Counted from the stretch's first letter, positions 1 through 8,248 are shown. The stretch: DNA of 42,214 nucleotides from an uncultured Prevotellaceae bacterium (GCA_947168045.1 CAMVKN010000028.1:1-42214); one strand, 5' to 3'. Program-made: numbers and translations. The notes: a model not told the origin generated them from the sequence alone.

Positions 1-98
1 TTGGTGCACGATCAGGTGCACCAAAAATAACTTTGGTGCACCAATCAACAACTTGTAAGTCAGCCGGTTAAGAGCCATAGGTGCACTTAGTGCACCAA
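1..98. repeat. Cluster of GGTGCAC inverted repeats
   Basis: Three inverted repeats share one core: TTGGTGCA...TGCACCAA at 1-24, the perfect palindrome TTGGTGCACCAA at 33-44, and AGGTGCAC..GTGCACC at about 79-96. The arrangement looks like repeated binding sites or a structured 3' end of a gene left of the window. A relaxed version of the third unit (AGGTGCAAGTAGTGCAACAT) occurs twice near the other end of the window, at 40877 and 40920. Function unknown. Confidence 0.6.
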
Positions 99-356
99 TT
101 CACGCGCGTGTGCGCGCGTTGGAAAGAAAGTAGACCGATTAGGGCTGACGCGAAAATGTAAGATAAATGTAAGATAAATGTAAGTTGCTCTGTGTGTAAC
201 TGCCTGTGAATCAGTAGTGAATGTAAGTATGTGAGATAATTCTCTGCACATCAACTTATCCAGCATCTTCATATCAAACCAATGCTTTTTTACGTTATGT
301 AGGTTAGGAAAACGAAGTATTCGTTTGTCTCTAAGATAAAACGCAAGCAACGAAAG
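99..356. other. Intergenic region upstream of the ECF sigma gene
   Basis: No gene is visible here. It contains an alternating CGCGCGTGTGCGCGCG stretch near 103-118 and a direct repeat of the 11-mer AAATGTAAGAT, three copies between 154 and 186. The direct repeat is a candidate operator for the sigma/anti-sigma/receptor operon that follows. I found no clean TAnnTTTG box, which fits a promoter read by an alternative sigma factor, but this is inference. Confidence 0.4.
154..186 (+). repeat. Triple 11-bp direct repeat (candidate operator)
   Basis: AAATGTAAGAT is repeated head to tail about three times (the last copy is AAATGTAAGTT), roughly 170-200 bases upstream of the sigma factor start. The 11-base spacing puts copies on about the same helix face, as expected for cooperative protein binding. 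Nothing further supports a role. Confidence 0.4.
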
Positions 357-836
357 ATGAATCAGAGTACACTGGAACAGCTGTTCCGACAACACCATGA
401 CCGACTGCTGGCCGAGGCTCGCGCCATGCTTTACGACGACGCCGAAGCGGAGGACGTGGTGAGCGAAGTCTTTGCTGAGCTGTTCAGACGCCTGCCCGAG
501 GTAGAGGCTGGCCGCGAACAGGCTTACCTCTGTGAGAGCGTGCGCAACCGCTGTCGAAACGTACTCGCCCGTAAGACGCTGACGGAGCGGGTGACGCATC
601 TCTATGCCCTCGACCAACCAACGGCGACAGAAGAAGAGGAAAAGGAGCGGCTCGACCGTCTGCAGGCTTTCATACGGACGGGACTGACCGAGGCTCAGCG
701 TCGCGTGTTCCAGCTGCGCTTCGCCGAGGAACTGAAGTATCGTGAGATAGCTGCCACGCTGGGCATCAGCGAGGTGGCGGTGTATAAGCATCTTGTTGCT
801 GCGATAACTCGAATCAAAAACCATTTCAACTCTTAA
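357..836 (+). CDS. ECF-type RNA polymerase sigma-70 factor
   Basis: A 159-residue protein with the two-domain plan of extracytoplasmic-function sigma factors. Residues about 13-45 form region 2 (core and -10 binding), with a run of D/E residues around DDAEAEDVVSEVF. Residues about 112-157 form region 4, an HTH (TEAQRRVFQLRF...EIAATLGISEVAVYKHL). The length is typical. It starts four bases before the anti-sigma gene and is probably co-transcribed with it and the TonB receptor, matching the FecI-FecR-FecA type of cell-surface signalling known in Bacteroidetes. The inducing ligand cannot be read from the sequence. The start at 357 follows an A-rich leader, as is usual in this phylum where Shine-Dalgarno sites are weak. 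Confidence 0.92.
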   Translation: MNQSTLEQLFRQHHDRLLAEARAMLYDDAEAEDVVSEVFAELFRRLPEVEAGREQAYLCESVRNRCRNVLARKTLTERVTHLYALDQPTATEEEEKERLDRLQAFIRTGLTEAQRRVFQLRFAEELKYREIAATLGISEVAVYKHLVAAITRIKNHFNS

Positions 837-840
837 CGAC

Positions 841-1425
841 ATGGAGACGAACGACAAACTATTGACGCTGCTGCGGCTGATGGACGAGCCGGAGGCAATG
901 ACCGAGGCACAGTTGCAGGAACTGCTCTCGGACGAAGAAGTGCGAAAGGCCTACGACGTGATGGCTGACTGCAAGAAGCTTTACCAGAAGCCTCAACAAG
1001 AACCCTTGAGCGTGAAGTGGCTGCAGCTGGGGCATAGATTCCGAATTGCCGCTGTCTTTCTCGGCGCAGTCCTGCTTTGTGGATTGGCTTGGGCTATCAT
1101 TCCACATATCATTTCTTCACATACGGATTCGCCCCAACCGGTACAGGTAAGCACTCCCCTCCTTGGGAGGGGCGGGGGAGGCTCCTCTGTCCGTTTCGAC
1201 GACGTGCGCCTCGACAGCATCCTCACCGTTGTCTCGGCTCACTACGGCAAGGCTGTCAGCTTCCGTGACGAGGAGCCTCGCAGCATGAAGCTTATCACGA
1301 CGTGGAACCCCGACGAGTCGCTTGAAGCGTTCGTCGACCACCTGAACATGTTTGATTACATACACCTGATACTGAAGAACGACACCATCTTCGTGGAACA
1401 AACCAGTGGGGAGAGCAAGGAATGA
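841..1425 (+). CDS. Short anti-sigma factor with DUF4974 domain
   Basis: A 194-residue single-pass inner-membrane protein. Residues 1-60 are cytoplasmic and should hold the ECF sigma factor; 68-90 form one membrane helix; about 118-187 match the DUF4974 domain found at the C-terminus of FecR-like proteins (VRFDDVRLDSILTVVSAHYG...). The usual FecR beta domain between helix and DUF4974 seems absent, so the protein is much shorter than a standard FecR (about 300-350 residues). Residues 104-115 (TPLLGRGGGGSS) come from a palindromic element at 1152-1184 in the linker. The stop TGA overlaps the ATG of the receptor (ATGA), so the two are translationally coupled. By analogy it relays a signal from the receptor's STN domain to the sigma factor. 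Confidence 0.82.
   Translation: METNDKLLTLLRLMDEPEAMTEAQLQELLSDEEVRKAYDVMADCKKLYQKPQQEPLSVKWLQLGHRFRIAAVFLGAVLLCGLAWAIIPHIISSHTDSPQPVQVSTPLLGRGGGGSSVRFDDVRLDSILTVVSAHYGKAVSFRDEEPRSMKLITTWNPDESLEAFVDHLNMFDYIHLILKNDTIFVEQTSGESKE
1152..1184 (+). repeat. GC-rich palindromic element, in-frame copy 1
   Basis: CTCCCCTCC-TT-GGGAGGGG (1154-1172) followed by CGGGGGAGGCT. It lies in the linker of the anti-sigma gene without breaking the frame and encodes a Gly-rich stretch. Same family as the copies at 2422, 4087, 7765, 7957, 11996 and 33791. Confidence 0.75.
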
Positions 1426-4400
1426 AACGTCTATTACTTCTTGTCATCATCCAACTGGCTGCTTACACTTCGTTTGCACAGACTGCCATCCCACTTATCT
1501 CTGCCTTGAAGACCATAGAACAGAGCCAGTCGGAATATACGATCAATATCGAGAGCAACGGACTCGACAGCCTGTACACCGCGGAAATGACTGACGGCCT
1601 CAATGCCGTGAATGCCGTTCGCAAGGTGTGCAATGGTTTGCCCGTGAAAGTGAAGGTACATGGTAAGCGCATCTATGTGCAGTACGAAAGAAGAAATGCC
1701 GTGCGCAAGCTGACACTAAAAGGCGAGGTGCAGGATATCCGCGCCCATAAGCCCCTTATCGGGGCAAACGTGGTGTTGCTCAGTGCTGACAGTACAGTCA
1801 TCGCACAGAAGGAAGCTCGTCATCACTGGTATGCTGAAGGGTTTGACTGGGAGACCAGTGAGTTCTCTTTCGAGGTGCCGGCAATGCCCGCCAAGTATAT
1901 CTTCCGCATCAGCCATGTCGGTTTCAAGACTACATACGTGGACTACAAGCTGGAGCGCATCGGCAGGCGCGAGCACGAGAGGGGACTGCCACCGTTCTAC
2001 TTAGCACCGCAGTCCACCGTGCTACAGGAGGTGGTGGTGACGGCATCGAAGGTGAAGTTCTACTACCGTGGTGACACCTTAATATATAATGCCGATGCCT
2101 TCATCCTGGCCGAGGGGTCGATGCTCGACGCCCTCATCGGCCAGCTGCCGGGCGTGGAGCTGAAGCGCGACGGGCGCATTTACCACAACGGCAAGTTCGT
2201 CGACGACCTGCTGCTCAACGGCAAGCAGTTCTTCAGTCACGACCGCAAACTGATGCTCGAAAACCTGCCAGCCTACACCGTGAAGGACATCGCCATCTAC
2301 AACAAGCAGACCGACGAGAACGAATGGCTGGGCATCAAGGACGAACACTCGCAGCGCTATGTCATCGACGTTCGGCTGAAGAAGGAATACATGATAGGAT
2401 GGATAGCCAACGCGGAGGCAGGAGCCTCCCCTATGGGGGGAGGTTCGGAGGGGGCTCGCTACATAGCCCGCCTCTTCGCCATGCGCCACACCGACTTCTC
2501 GCAGCTGGGCATCTCGGCCAATGCCAACAATCTGGATGATGACAGCCGCCCCGGAGACAACGACAGCTGGCAGCGCGGCTCGACCAACAACCTGCGCCGC
2601 ACGGAGAGGGCCGACATCTACTTCAACGTCAGCGACCGCAACAAGCGGTGGGAGTTTCATGCCGATGCCGCCGTCAACCACCAGCACACGGAGGGCGAGA
2701 CGCGCACCGTGCGACAGAACTACCTGCCGACGGGCGACACCTACGACCACAGCTTCAGCAGCCGACTTGGCGACGACCTGCGGCTCACTACCTATCAGGA
2801 TTTCTACCGCAACCACAAGAACGTGCGCTGGCACATCAGCCCCAACCTGAAGTATCACCGCTTCGACCATAGCTCCGACCAGGCATCGGCCACCTTCAAC
2901 GCGCCTGTCGCCGACGTCAGTCGCCAGCTGCTCGACCAACTCTACAGCCCCACGTCCTCACGTCTCAACCTGCGCGACACGTTGGTCAACCGCATCCTGC
3001 GGCAGGGCGTCGGCAACGGCCATTCGCTGGAGGGCACGTTTGGCGGTGGCGCCACCATCAAGATTCCGCACTCCAACGAGAACCTGCGCCTCGGGGCCTA
3101 CATCACCTACAACGACCGCAACGAGCACCTCTTCAACCGCCAGACCGTCGAGTATGCTGCGATGTCATCGCAGCCCCCCACCTACAACCACCAGTACACC
3201 GACAACCATCCCGACCGCAGCGTAAACTCAAGCCTCACCGTGGGCTACAACATCCCCTTGGGCAAAGGTTGGCGCTCGCTGTTCACCACCTACGAGTTTG
3301 CACACGACTGGCGCCACCGCCGCTCGTCGCTCTATCTGCTCGACCGTCTCGACCGCCAGCCCGGCAGCATCGGCGACCTGCCTTCCGTCAGCGAATACCA
3401 GCAGGTGATGGACAGCCGCAACAGCTTCGACAGCCGCTCTAGCGAAGACCGCCATAAGCTGGACGTCAACCTCGGCTATAAGTTCGACGAGAAGAGCTAC
3501 GGACAGATATGGACGCTCCTTAACGGCAATGTCAGCCTGCGCAGCCAACATCTCGATTACCAGCGCGGCAGCATCGATACCGCCCTCTGCCGCACCGCCT
3601 TCACTATCTCTATGGCCGACTGGACTTATCTCGACCTCAAAGGCGGCCATCAGATTGGCTTGACCTTAGGTGTGCAGACGAACTTGCCCGACTTGGAGCA
3701 ACGCATCGACTTGCGCGACGATACCGACCCAATGAACATCCGGCTGGGTAACCCCAACCTGCGCACAGCCGTCAACCCTGAGTTCAAAATCAATGGCTCT
3801 TACAGAAAGAAACTCTCCTATCACTACCTGGAATGGGGCTACCAGCGCACCTACAACGCCATTGCCATGGGCTACGTCTACGACCCGCAGACTGGCGTGC
3901 GCACCTACCGCCCAGAGAACGTCGATGGCAACTGGACCACCGACGGCGGCTACACCTTCCACTGCAGCCTCGACTCCACAAAGAAGCTGAACCTCGACAT
4001 CCCCTTCCACATCACCTACGCCCAAAGCGTCGACCTGATAGGGATAGTTGGAGGGGATTTGAAATCCCCGACCACAGCAGTAACTGCTCCCTCCCTCATA
4101 GGGAGGGTGGGGGAAGAGTCTATAGTCCGCCGCCTTGCCCTCTCCCTCACCCCCACCTTCAAGGCCGACATCGGTCATCACCACCTCGAACTCACCTGTC
4201 AGCCCACATGGGAGCGCCTCACCGGCACACGCCCCGACTTCCAAGACTTCCACGCCTTCACCTGTCGCACCTCCCTCGCCGCCATCCTGAAGCTGCCGTG
4301 GAAACTCGACCTCTCAACTGACCTCAGCCTCTACACCCGTACAGGCTATGCCGACGAGAACCTGAACACTAGCGACCTCGTCTGGAATGCACGCCTCTCG

Positions 4401-4592
4401 AGACCTTTCTTCAAGGGCAACCTCCTCGTTGTTGTCGATGGCTTCGACCTCCTTGGTCAGCTCAGCAACGTCACACGCACCCTCAATGCCCAGGGGCGCA
4501 CTGAGACCTACACCAACGTCATGCCCCGTTATGCCCTGCTGCACGTCGTGTACAGACTGAACAGGCAACCAAAGAGTAAAGTTAGTAAATAA
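1422..4592 (+). CDS. TonB-dependent outer-membrane receptor with STN domain
   Basis: A 1056-residue outer-membrane protein. Signal peptide 1-20 (ends TSFAQ). Residues about 20-90 form a secretin/TonB short N-terminal (STN) domain, the part that signals to an anti-sigma factor. About 93-195 form a carboxypeptidase-regulatory-like beta-sandwich (KLTLKGEVQD...PLIGANVVLL). About 200-310 form the plug (LQEVVVTASKVKFYYRGDTL...LDALIGQLPGVELKRDG). The rest is a beta-barrel rich in Tyr, Asn and Asp. It imports a ligand using TonB energy; the substrate is unknown and no SusD-like partner follows, so iron complexes, peptides or another nutrient are possible. Two palindromic-element insertions are carried in frame, at residues about 334-345 and 876-900. 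A 249-base stretch (2422-2670) is duplicated at 11996-12244. It overlaps the anti-sigma gene by four bases. Confidence 0.88.
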   Translation: MKRLLLLVIIQLAAYTSFAQTAIPLISALKTIEQSQSEYTINIESNGLDSLYTAEMTDGLNAVNAVRKVCNGLPVKVKVHGKRIYVQYERRNAVRKLTLKGEVQDIRAHKPLIGANVVLLSADSTVIAQKEARHHWYAEGFDWETSEFSFEVPAMPAKYIFRISHVGFKTTYVDYKLERIGRREHERGLPPFYLAPQSTVLQEVVVTASKVKFYYRGDTLIYNADAFILAEGSMLDALIGQLPGVELKRDGRIYHNGKFVDDLLLNGKQFFSHDRKLMLENLPAYTVKDIAIYNKQTDENEWLGIKDEHSQRYVIDVRLKKEYMIGWIANAEAGASPMGGGSEGARYIARLFAMRHTDFSQLGISANANNLDDDSRPGDNDSWQRGSTNNLRRTERADIYFNVSDRNKRWEFHADAAVNHQHTEGETRTVRQNYLPTGDTYDHSFSSRLGDDLRLTTYQDFYRNHKNVRWHISPNLKYHRFDHSSDQASATFNAPVADVSRQLLDQLYSPTSSRLNLRDTLVNRILRQGVGNGHSLEGTFGGGATIKIPHSNENLRLGAYITYNDRNEHLFNRQTVEYAAMSSQPPTYNHQYTDNHPDRSVNSSLTVGYNIPLGKGWRSLFTTYEFAHDWRHRRSSLYLLDRLDRQPGSIGDLPSVSEYQQVMDSRNSFDSRSSEDRHKLDVNLGYKFDEKSYGQIWTLLNGNVSLRSQHLDYQRGSIDTALCRTAFTISMADWTYLDLKGGHQIGLTLGVQTNLPDLEQRIDLRDDTDPMNIRLGNPNLRTAVNPEFKINGSYRKKLSYHYLEWGYQRTYNAIAMGYVYDPQTGVRTYRPENVDGNWTTDGGYTFHCSLDSTKKLNLDIPFHITYAQSVDLIGIVGGDLKSPTTAVTAPSLIGRVGEESIVRRLALSLTPTFKADIGHHHLELTCQPTWERLTGTRPDFQDFHAFTCRTSLAAILKLPWKLDLSTDLSLYTRTGYADENLNTSDLVWNARLSRPFFKGNLLVVVDGFDLLGQLSNVTRTLNAQGRTETYTNVMPRYALLHVVYRLNRQPKSKVSK
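2422..2458 (+). repeat. GC-rich palindromic element, in-frame copy 2
   Basis: CCTCCCCTATGGGGGGAGG followed by TTCGGAGGGGGCT, encoding about ASPMGGGSEGA inside the receptor barrel near its first strands. The identical element forms the left edge of the duplicated fragment at 11996. Confidence 0.8.
4051..4116 (+). repeat. Composite palindromic insertion in the receptor gene
   Basis: Two palindromes sit in tandem: GGGGATTTGAAATCCCC at 4053-4069, and CTCCCTCCCTCATAGGGAGGG with its GTGGGGGAAG tail at 4087-4116. The reading frame stays open through both (residues about 876-900, GGDLKSPTTA...APSLIGRVGE), which read as low-complexity linker rather than beta-barrel strand. Confidence 0.65.
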
Positions 4593-4606
4593 TAGACCCA
4601 GGTAAG

Positions 4607-4636
4607 GCTGGAGGCCGCAGCGATGCGCCCTCCAGC
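4607..4636 (+). terminator. Hairpin after the receptor gene
   Basis: GCTGGAGG (4607-4614) pairs with CCTCCAGC (4629-4636), with further pairing inside (CGCA/TGCG), 14 bases after the receptor stop. The following TATTTCT is only weakly U-rich, so it may be a terminator or a stabilising 3' hairpin. Confidence 0.5.
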
Positions 4637-4680
4637 TATTTCTAAAGGCATCAACTGTCCTTCAGGCAGCCTTTTCCTTC

Positions 4681-4688
4681 TACCTTTG
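4681..4688 (+). promoter_or_regulatory. Promoter -7 box TACCTTTG
   Basis: TACCTTTG matches the Bacteroidetes -7 consensus TAnnTTTG, 32 bases before the ATG of the GLPGLI gene at 4721. It shows that this remnant had its own promoter, separate from the receptor operon. Confidence 0.6.
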
Positions 4689-4720
4689 CAGCGTATGAAC
4701 CCTATAAAACATTTATCGAC

Positions 4721-5596
4721 ATGAGAAAGATTTTAGTGACAATGATGACCTTCGCGCTGACAGTGTCGACGCAGATGCAGGCGCAAAACGACGGTTTGGA
4801 CGACATTATGGCGGAGATGATAGCGGCCAAGGTTCATCAGGAGTGTATCGACACGGCTAACCTCGTGGTGGCCTACGACTACGAATGTCAGACGCAGGAT
4901 GCCGACGGCAAGGCAGTGACCGACCGCATGAAGCTGTGCCTGCTGGTAGGACGGCACTGCACGCGCAGCTTCCCCTACCGCAAGTTCCGCAAGGAAATGG
5001 AATGGGCTGAAGGCAAAAAACAGTTCGCCGCCGATTTCCTGCAAATGAACAAGCGGGAATACATGGAGGGCTACGACTTCTTTAACGAAGAAGAGCTGCC
5101 GCTGCTGAGGTCTGAATCCTACTGCATGATGCCCGAGGTGTGGACGAACTATCCTGATGGGAATACTACCGTTCGCGACGCCATTCCTCCCTCTATCTAT
5201 GAGACGCGGGAGGCCAGAAAGCCCATCGAGTGGCAGCTGGCAAACGACTCAGTGGCCAACTGCCAACTGCACGGACGGCAGTGGACGGCGCGCTACCGCG
5301 AGGACATCCCCACCACGGCAGGCCCGTGGAAGCTCTGCGGACTGCCGGGGCTGATAGTCGAGGCAGAAAGCGACGACGGCATCCACCACTTCAAGCTCAG
5401 CGAGCTTCAGCACACCACTGCCCCCATCTACTACGAGACCAGCGCCATCACCGTAAAAACCTCGGAAGACAAGCTTATCATGAACCGCAACAAGACCTTC
5501 GGCAACAGGCGTATCGCTGTCGGCCTATCAGACCTTGCTGGTCAGAAAGGCCATGCAGGGTGCGTCGCTGGCCTTTGCCAACAACTTCAACCGTAG
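4721..5596 (+). pseudogene. GLPGLI family protein, 3' end replaced by deletion
   Basis: Residues 1-22 are a signal peptide (ends MQAQ); the family signature CGLPGLIVEAES is present about residue 205, preceded by TAGPWKL. The protein follows the intact paralogue at 6044 up to the MNRNKTFGN motif (about base 5508). There the paralogue continues with KQYPKNPLYNVNF, while this frame runs into RRIAVGLSDL and out-of-frame sequence to a stop at 5596. At the same point another frame becomes recognisable as the end of an M56/BlaR1-like protein. The simplest reading is a deletion that joined two genes. Secreted GLPGLI proteins occur widely in Bacteroidetes; their function is not established. The truncated protein may still be made. 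Confidence 0.75.
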
Positions 5597-5897
5597 CAGT
5601 GTGATGAAGCGCATTGACATGATGCGGCGTCCGCCCTCTAATCCCTGGATGCGCAGCAAGCTGCTCTACGTCGTGCCCATCCTGGCCATCACGCTGGTTG
5701 TCTCTGCCCGCCCCGTGTTCGAGCCTCTGATACTGCTCGACGGAGAGGAAATCAGCGGCGACCGCTTCGCACATATTCAGGAAGACAGCATCGACCATGT
5801 GGAGGTACTCAAGGGCGTGTCTGCCACCACGTTCTATGGGGAAAAAGGCAGAGGCGGGGCCATCGTCGTGACGACGAAGAATGCGTCGTCCGAGTGA
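5511..5897 (+). pseudogene. C-terminal remnant of an M56 (BlaR1-like) TonB-linked protein
   Basis: The frame reads VSLSAYQTLLVRKAMQG...FANNFNRSSVMKRIDMM, the stretch after the peptidase core of M56 family proteins, then one membrane helix (about KLLYVVPILAITLVVSA), then a TonB-plug-like end (LLDGEEISGDRF...IDHVEVLKGVSATTFYGEKG.GAIVVTTKN) found in Bacteroidetes M56 sensors. The N-terminal helices and the HExxH zinc site are missing; they were probably lost with the deletion that also truncated the GLPGLI gene. A TTG at 5535 could serve as a start, but no promoter or complete domain supports a functional gene. Confidence 0.72.
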
Positions 5898-6043
5898 AAA
5901 TGACAAAAGCTGTCAGGTATTTCTAAAATAGCATTCACATATTAATGGCTTTGTAATCCATCTTAATGGTGGAGAGCCTTTCCTATGCTCTATAACGTAA
6001 GATTAGCGAAATGATAATTGTCTTACATAAAGCATCAAACATA

Positions 6044-6874
6044 ATGAAAAAGATTTTAGCAACGATGATGACCCTTGCGCTGACGATAGCAGCACAGGGA
6101 CAAGTAGAGACTGTCGACACGGCACAGTTTGTGGCCGTGTACGACTATGAGTGCAGGACGCAGAACGACGAGGGACAAGACGTCACGGACAGGATGCAGG
6201 TCGTAGTGCAGGTGGGAAGGAAGGTGACGAAGTCGATGCCGCGCTCCGCCTATCAGTCCACGGAGACGAAAAGCATGGATGACATAGCTGCGGACTATCA
6301 GGAGGCCTACATGCATATACCGACGGTATGGACGGGTTACCCCGAAGGGCAGACCACCGTGCGCGAGTACATCCTGCCACAGCTGTTCGAGGGCCACGAG
6401 CCGACGCCCGCCATTGAGTGGATGCTCAGCGAAGACACACTCACCGTCGGGAGCTATCTCTGCCGCCAGGCTATGGCCACGTACCGCGGCGTTCGCTGGC
6501 AGGTGTGCTACACCGAAGAAATCCCTTCGTCGGCAGGCCCCTGGCGGTTGCGCGGACTGCCCGGCCTCATCGTCGAGGCTAAGAGCGAGGCGCACACCTT
6601 CCGCCTTGCCAAGCTGCAACCGACGCCCACGCCCATCACCGCCCCCGAGCAGCGGCCCGACGTGCAGCGCACGGACTACGCCAAGATGCTGCGCCACAAG
6701 AACCGCCTCTTCGGCAACAAGCAGTACCCTAAGAATCCCCTCTACAATGTCAACTTCCAGACTGATATCTCCCACATGGAGGTCATCAAACGCAACGACC
6801 AGCAATACCTCTTTGCCAACGGCTATCCGCTGGTGACGAAGGCTTACGTGTACATGCCGCTGGAAAAGGAATAG
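6044..6874 (+). CDS. GLPGLI family protein (intact paralogue)
   Basis: A secreted protein of about 276 residues. The ATG at 6044 is preferred over 6011 because it gives a standard signal peptide (MKKILATMMTLALTIAAQGQ) nearly identical to that of the neighbour at 4721. The signature RGLPGLIVEAKSE follows SSAGPWRL near residue 175, and the family's KNRLFGNKQYPKNPLYNV motif is present. It ends with a short extension (FANGYPLVTKAYVYMPLEKE). Probably a tandem duplication with the 4721 gene. Location is periplasm or outer membrane; function unknown. The gene is followed by a toxin-antitoxin pair on the other strand. Confidence 0.85.
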   Translation: MKKILATMMTLALTIAAQGQVETVDTAQFVAVYDYECRTQNDEGQDVTDRMQVVVQVGRKVTKSMPRSAYQSTETKSMDDIAADYQEAYMHIPTVWTGYPEGQTTVREYILPQLFEGHEPTPAIEWMLSEDTLTVGSYLCRQAMATYRGVRWQVCYTEEIPSSAGPWRLRGLPGLIVEAKSEAHTFRLAKLQPTPTPITAPEQRPDVQRTDYAKMLRHKNRLFGNKQYPKNPLYNVNFQTDISHMEVIKRNDQQYLFANGYPLVTKAYVYMPLEKE

Positions 6875-6919
6875 AAGTCCGAAGAAATGATGCAACGACA
6901 AGACATACAGAAACGAAAA

Positions 6920-6941
6920 TCCCGCTCGGATGGAAGCGGGA
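6920..6941 (-). terminator. Terminator of the MazEF-like operon
   Basis: On the minus strand TCCCGCT (6941-6935) pairs with AGCGGGA (6926-6920), then ATTTTCGTTTC follows, an intrinsic terminator about 12 bases after the toxin stop. It also faces the end of the GLPGLI gene and could serve both. Confidence 0.6.
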
Positions 6942-6952
6942 AGGGAGTGGCG

Positions 6953-7273
6953 TTATTCGCAGAACATCTGACGGAGAACGTCTTGTAGTTCGGCTTGTTC
7001 ATCAGGCGAAAGCGTAGTAATCTTTTTCTTCAACCTGCTCTTGTCTACTGTCCTGATCTGGTCGGTGACAATCTCACCGTCTCGTCCATCTACATGACAG
7101 ACCACTCGATAGGGATAGCCGTGGATAGCCGAAGTGATGGGGATGATGATGACCGTGGCAAGGTATTGGTTGAGTTCTTTTGGGCTCACCACAACGCAGG
7201 GGCGCACCTTCTGCATCTCTGCGCCAACAGTCGGGTTAAGGTCAACCCAATAAACATCAAACTGATTTACCAT
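6953..7273 (-). CDS. MazF/PemK-type mRNA endoribonuclease toxin
   Basis: About 106 residues with the MazF-family pattern: FDVYWVDLNPTVGAEMQKVRPCVVVSP (beta strands 1-2 with the conserved PTVG.E..K.RP core), PIT in strand 3, and DQIRTVDKSRL near the C-terminus. MazF toxins cut mRNA at short sites and are neutralised by a bound antitoxin. The ATG at 7273 is chosen because it overlaps the antitoxin stop (ATGGTAA), giving translational coupling; a TTG at 7279 is also in frame. It lies downstream of its antitoxin in the usual order. Confidence 0.88.
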   Translation of the reverse strand: MVNQFDVYWVDLNPTVGAEMQKVRPCVVVSPKELNQYLATVIIIPITSAIHGYPYRVVCHVDGRDGEIVTDQIRTVDKSRLKKKITTLSPDEQAELQDVLRQMFCE

Positions 7274-7533
7274 GTCCAATCCTCCACCTTATCGTCTTCT
7301 AAGATGTCTGTAGCCACAAGTTGGTCATTACCTTGCTCATGCGCCTTGCGTGCTGCGGCAGACCACCCTTTACGAACGGGTGTCTTGGTCACAGGAACTT
7401 CAGTGAATACCATCTTGCGAATATCACGCAAGGCCGTAAGGGCCTTTTGCATGGCCACCTCACTGTCGAAGATGGGATTGAGTTCGCGGAGCAGTTCCGC
7501 ACGTAACTGTATTGCTGTCATAATCGTGAACAT
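7267..7533 (-). CDS. Antitoxin partner of the MazF-like toxin
   Basis: An 88-residue protein (or 84 from the ATG at 7521), with a helical N-terminal half (TAIQLRAELLRELNPIFDSEVAMQKALTALRDI) and an acidic C-terminal tail (TDILEDDKVEDWTW), as expected for an antitoxin whose tail wraps the toxin. It matches no antitoxin family that I can name with confidence; the call rests on position, size and the seven-base overlap with the toxin. A TATTTTTG box at 7557-7550 on the same strand gives its promoter. Confidence 0.75.
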   Translation of the reverse strand: MFTIMTAIQLRAELLRELNPIFDSEVAMQKALTALRDIRKMVFTEVPVTKTPVRKGWSAAARKAHEQGNDQLVATDILEDDKVEDWTW

Positions 7534-7549
7534 TTATCGGTTTCGAGTG

Positions 7550-7557
7550 CAAAAATA
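7550..7557 (-). promoter_or_regulatory. Promoter -7 box TATTTTTG of the toxin-antitoxin operon
   Basis: On the minus strand TATTTTTG fits TAnnTTTG and lies 17 bases before the antitoxin ATG at 7533 (29 before the alternative ATG at 7521). Confidence 0.55.
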
Positions 7558-7764
7558 CAAAAATAATTTCAATCTCAACTTAAAACAGAATAATTTATAA
7601 AGAATATGTGCGCAATTAGTGGCCGCTCGGCCCAAAGGGACGCTTGCCCAAGCAAGAATTTGTGTCAAAGAAATAGAATGACGAGGAATATTCTTGTCGT
7701 GCTGCTCCTGTTGCTTGCTGTATCGGCATCGGCGCAGGTACGGGTGACGGGGCGGGTGACAACT

Positions 7765-7800
7765 CTCTCCCCCTCTTCGGGGGGAGCTGGAGGGGGGCTT
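7765..7800 (+). repeat. GC-rich palindromic element, in-frame copy
   Basis: CTCCCCCTCTTCGGGGGGAG followed by CTGGAGGGGGGCTT, in frame in the truncated receptor. It interrupts the usual GRV-DADG-KPV turn of the carboxypeptidase-regulatory domain with the peptide TLSPSSGGAGGGL. Confidence 0.75.
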
Positions 7801-7956
7801 AAGCCCGTAAGCGACGTCATCGTGAAGCTGGTGAGCGGCACGAAGACGCTGGCGTTCACCAGCACGAATGTGAAGGGCGAGTATGCGCTGGAATTGAAGA
7901 GCATGCCGACGGGAATGGTGACGCTGCAGTTCAATCATATCAGCTATGAGAAGGAG

Positions 7957-7994
7957 AGCCTCCCCCTGCCCCCTCCAAATGGAGGGGGTAAGCC
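7957..7994 (-). repeat. GC-rich palindromic element, inverted in-frame copy
   Basis: GCCTCCCCCTG followed by CCCCCTCCAAATGGAGGGGG: the same element as at 7765 but in the opposite orientation, still in frame, encoding SLPLPPPNGGGKP at the end of the same domain. Confidence 0.75.
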
Positions 7995-8248
7995 CATTGT
8001 ACAGGACATGGTGCTGACGCCCAAAAACATCTCGCTGAAGGAGGTGACGGTGAAGCCCGACCCGCTTCGACAACGGGGCGACACGCTCACCTACAACCTC
8101 GCATCCTTCCTCATGAAAGGCGATGTGACACTCGAAGACGGACTGAATAACCTGCCAGGCATGCGTCGGCCACCGCCAAACTATACGCTCCAGTCTTCTT
8201 TGAGAACAAAAAGAAGTCCGGAGGCTACTGGTTCTGAATATTTTTTAG

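Noticed and set aside
1152..1184. GC-rich palindrome read as an intrinsic terminator
   Set aside because: It lies inside an open frame, has no U-tract, and the downstream DUF4974 domain continues intact.
2079..2939. 286-codon open frame on the minus strand inside the TonB receptor
   Set aside because: Antisense shadow of the receptor, which has a signal peptide, STN domain and plug in order; the shadow has no family features.
5898..6043. Promoter for the second GLPGLI gene
   Set aside because: Only partial matches to TAnnTTTG were found; not reported as a site.
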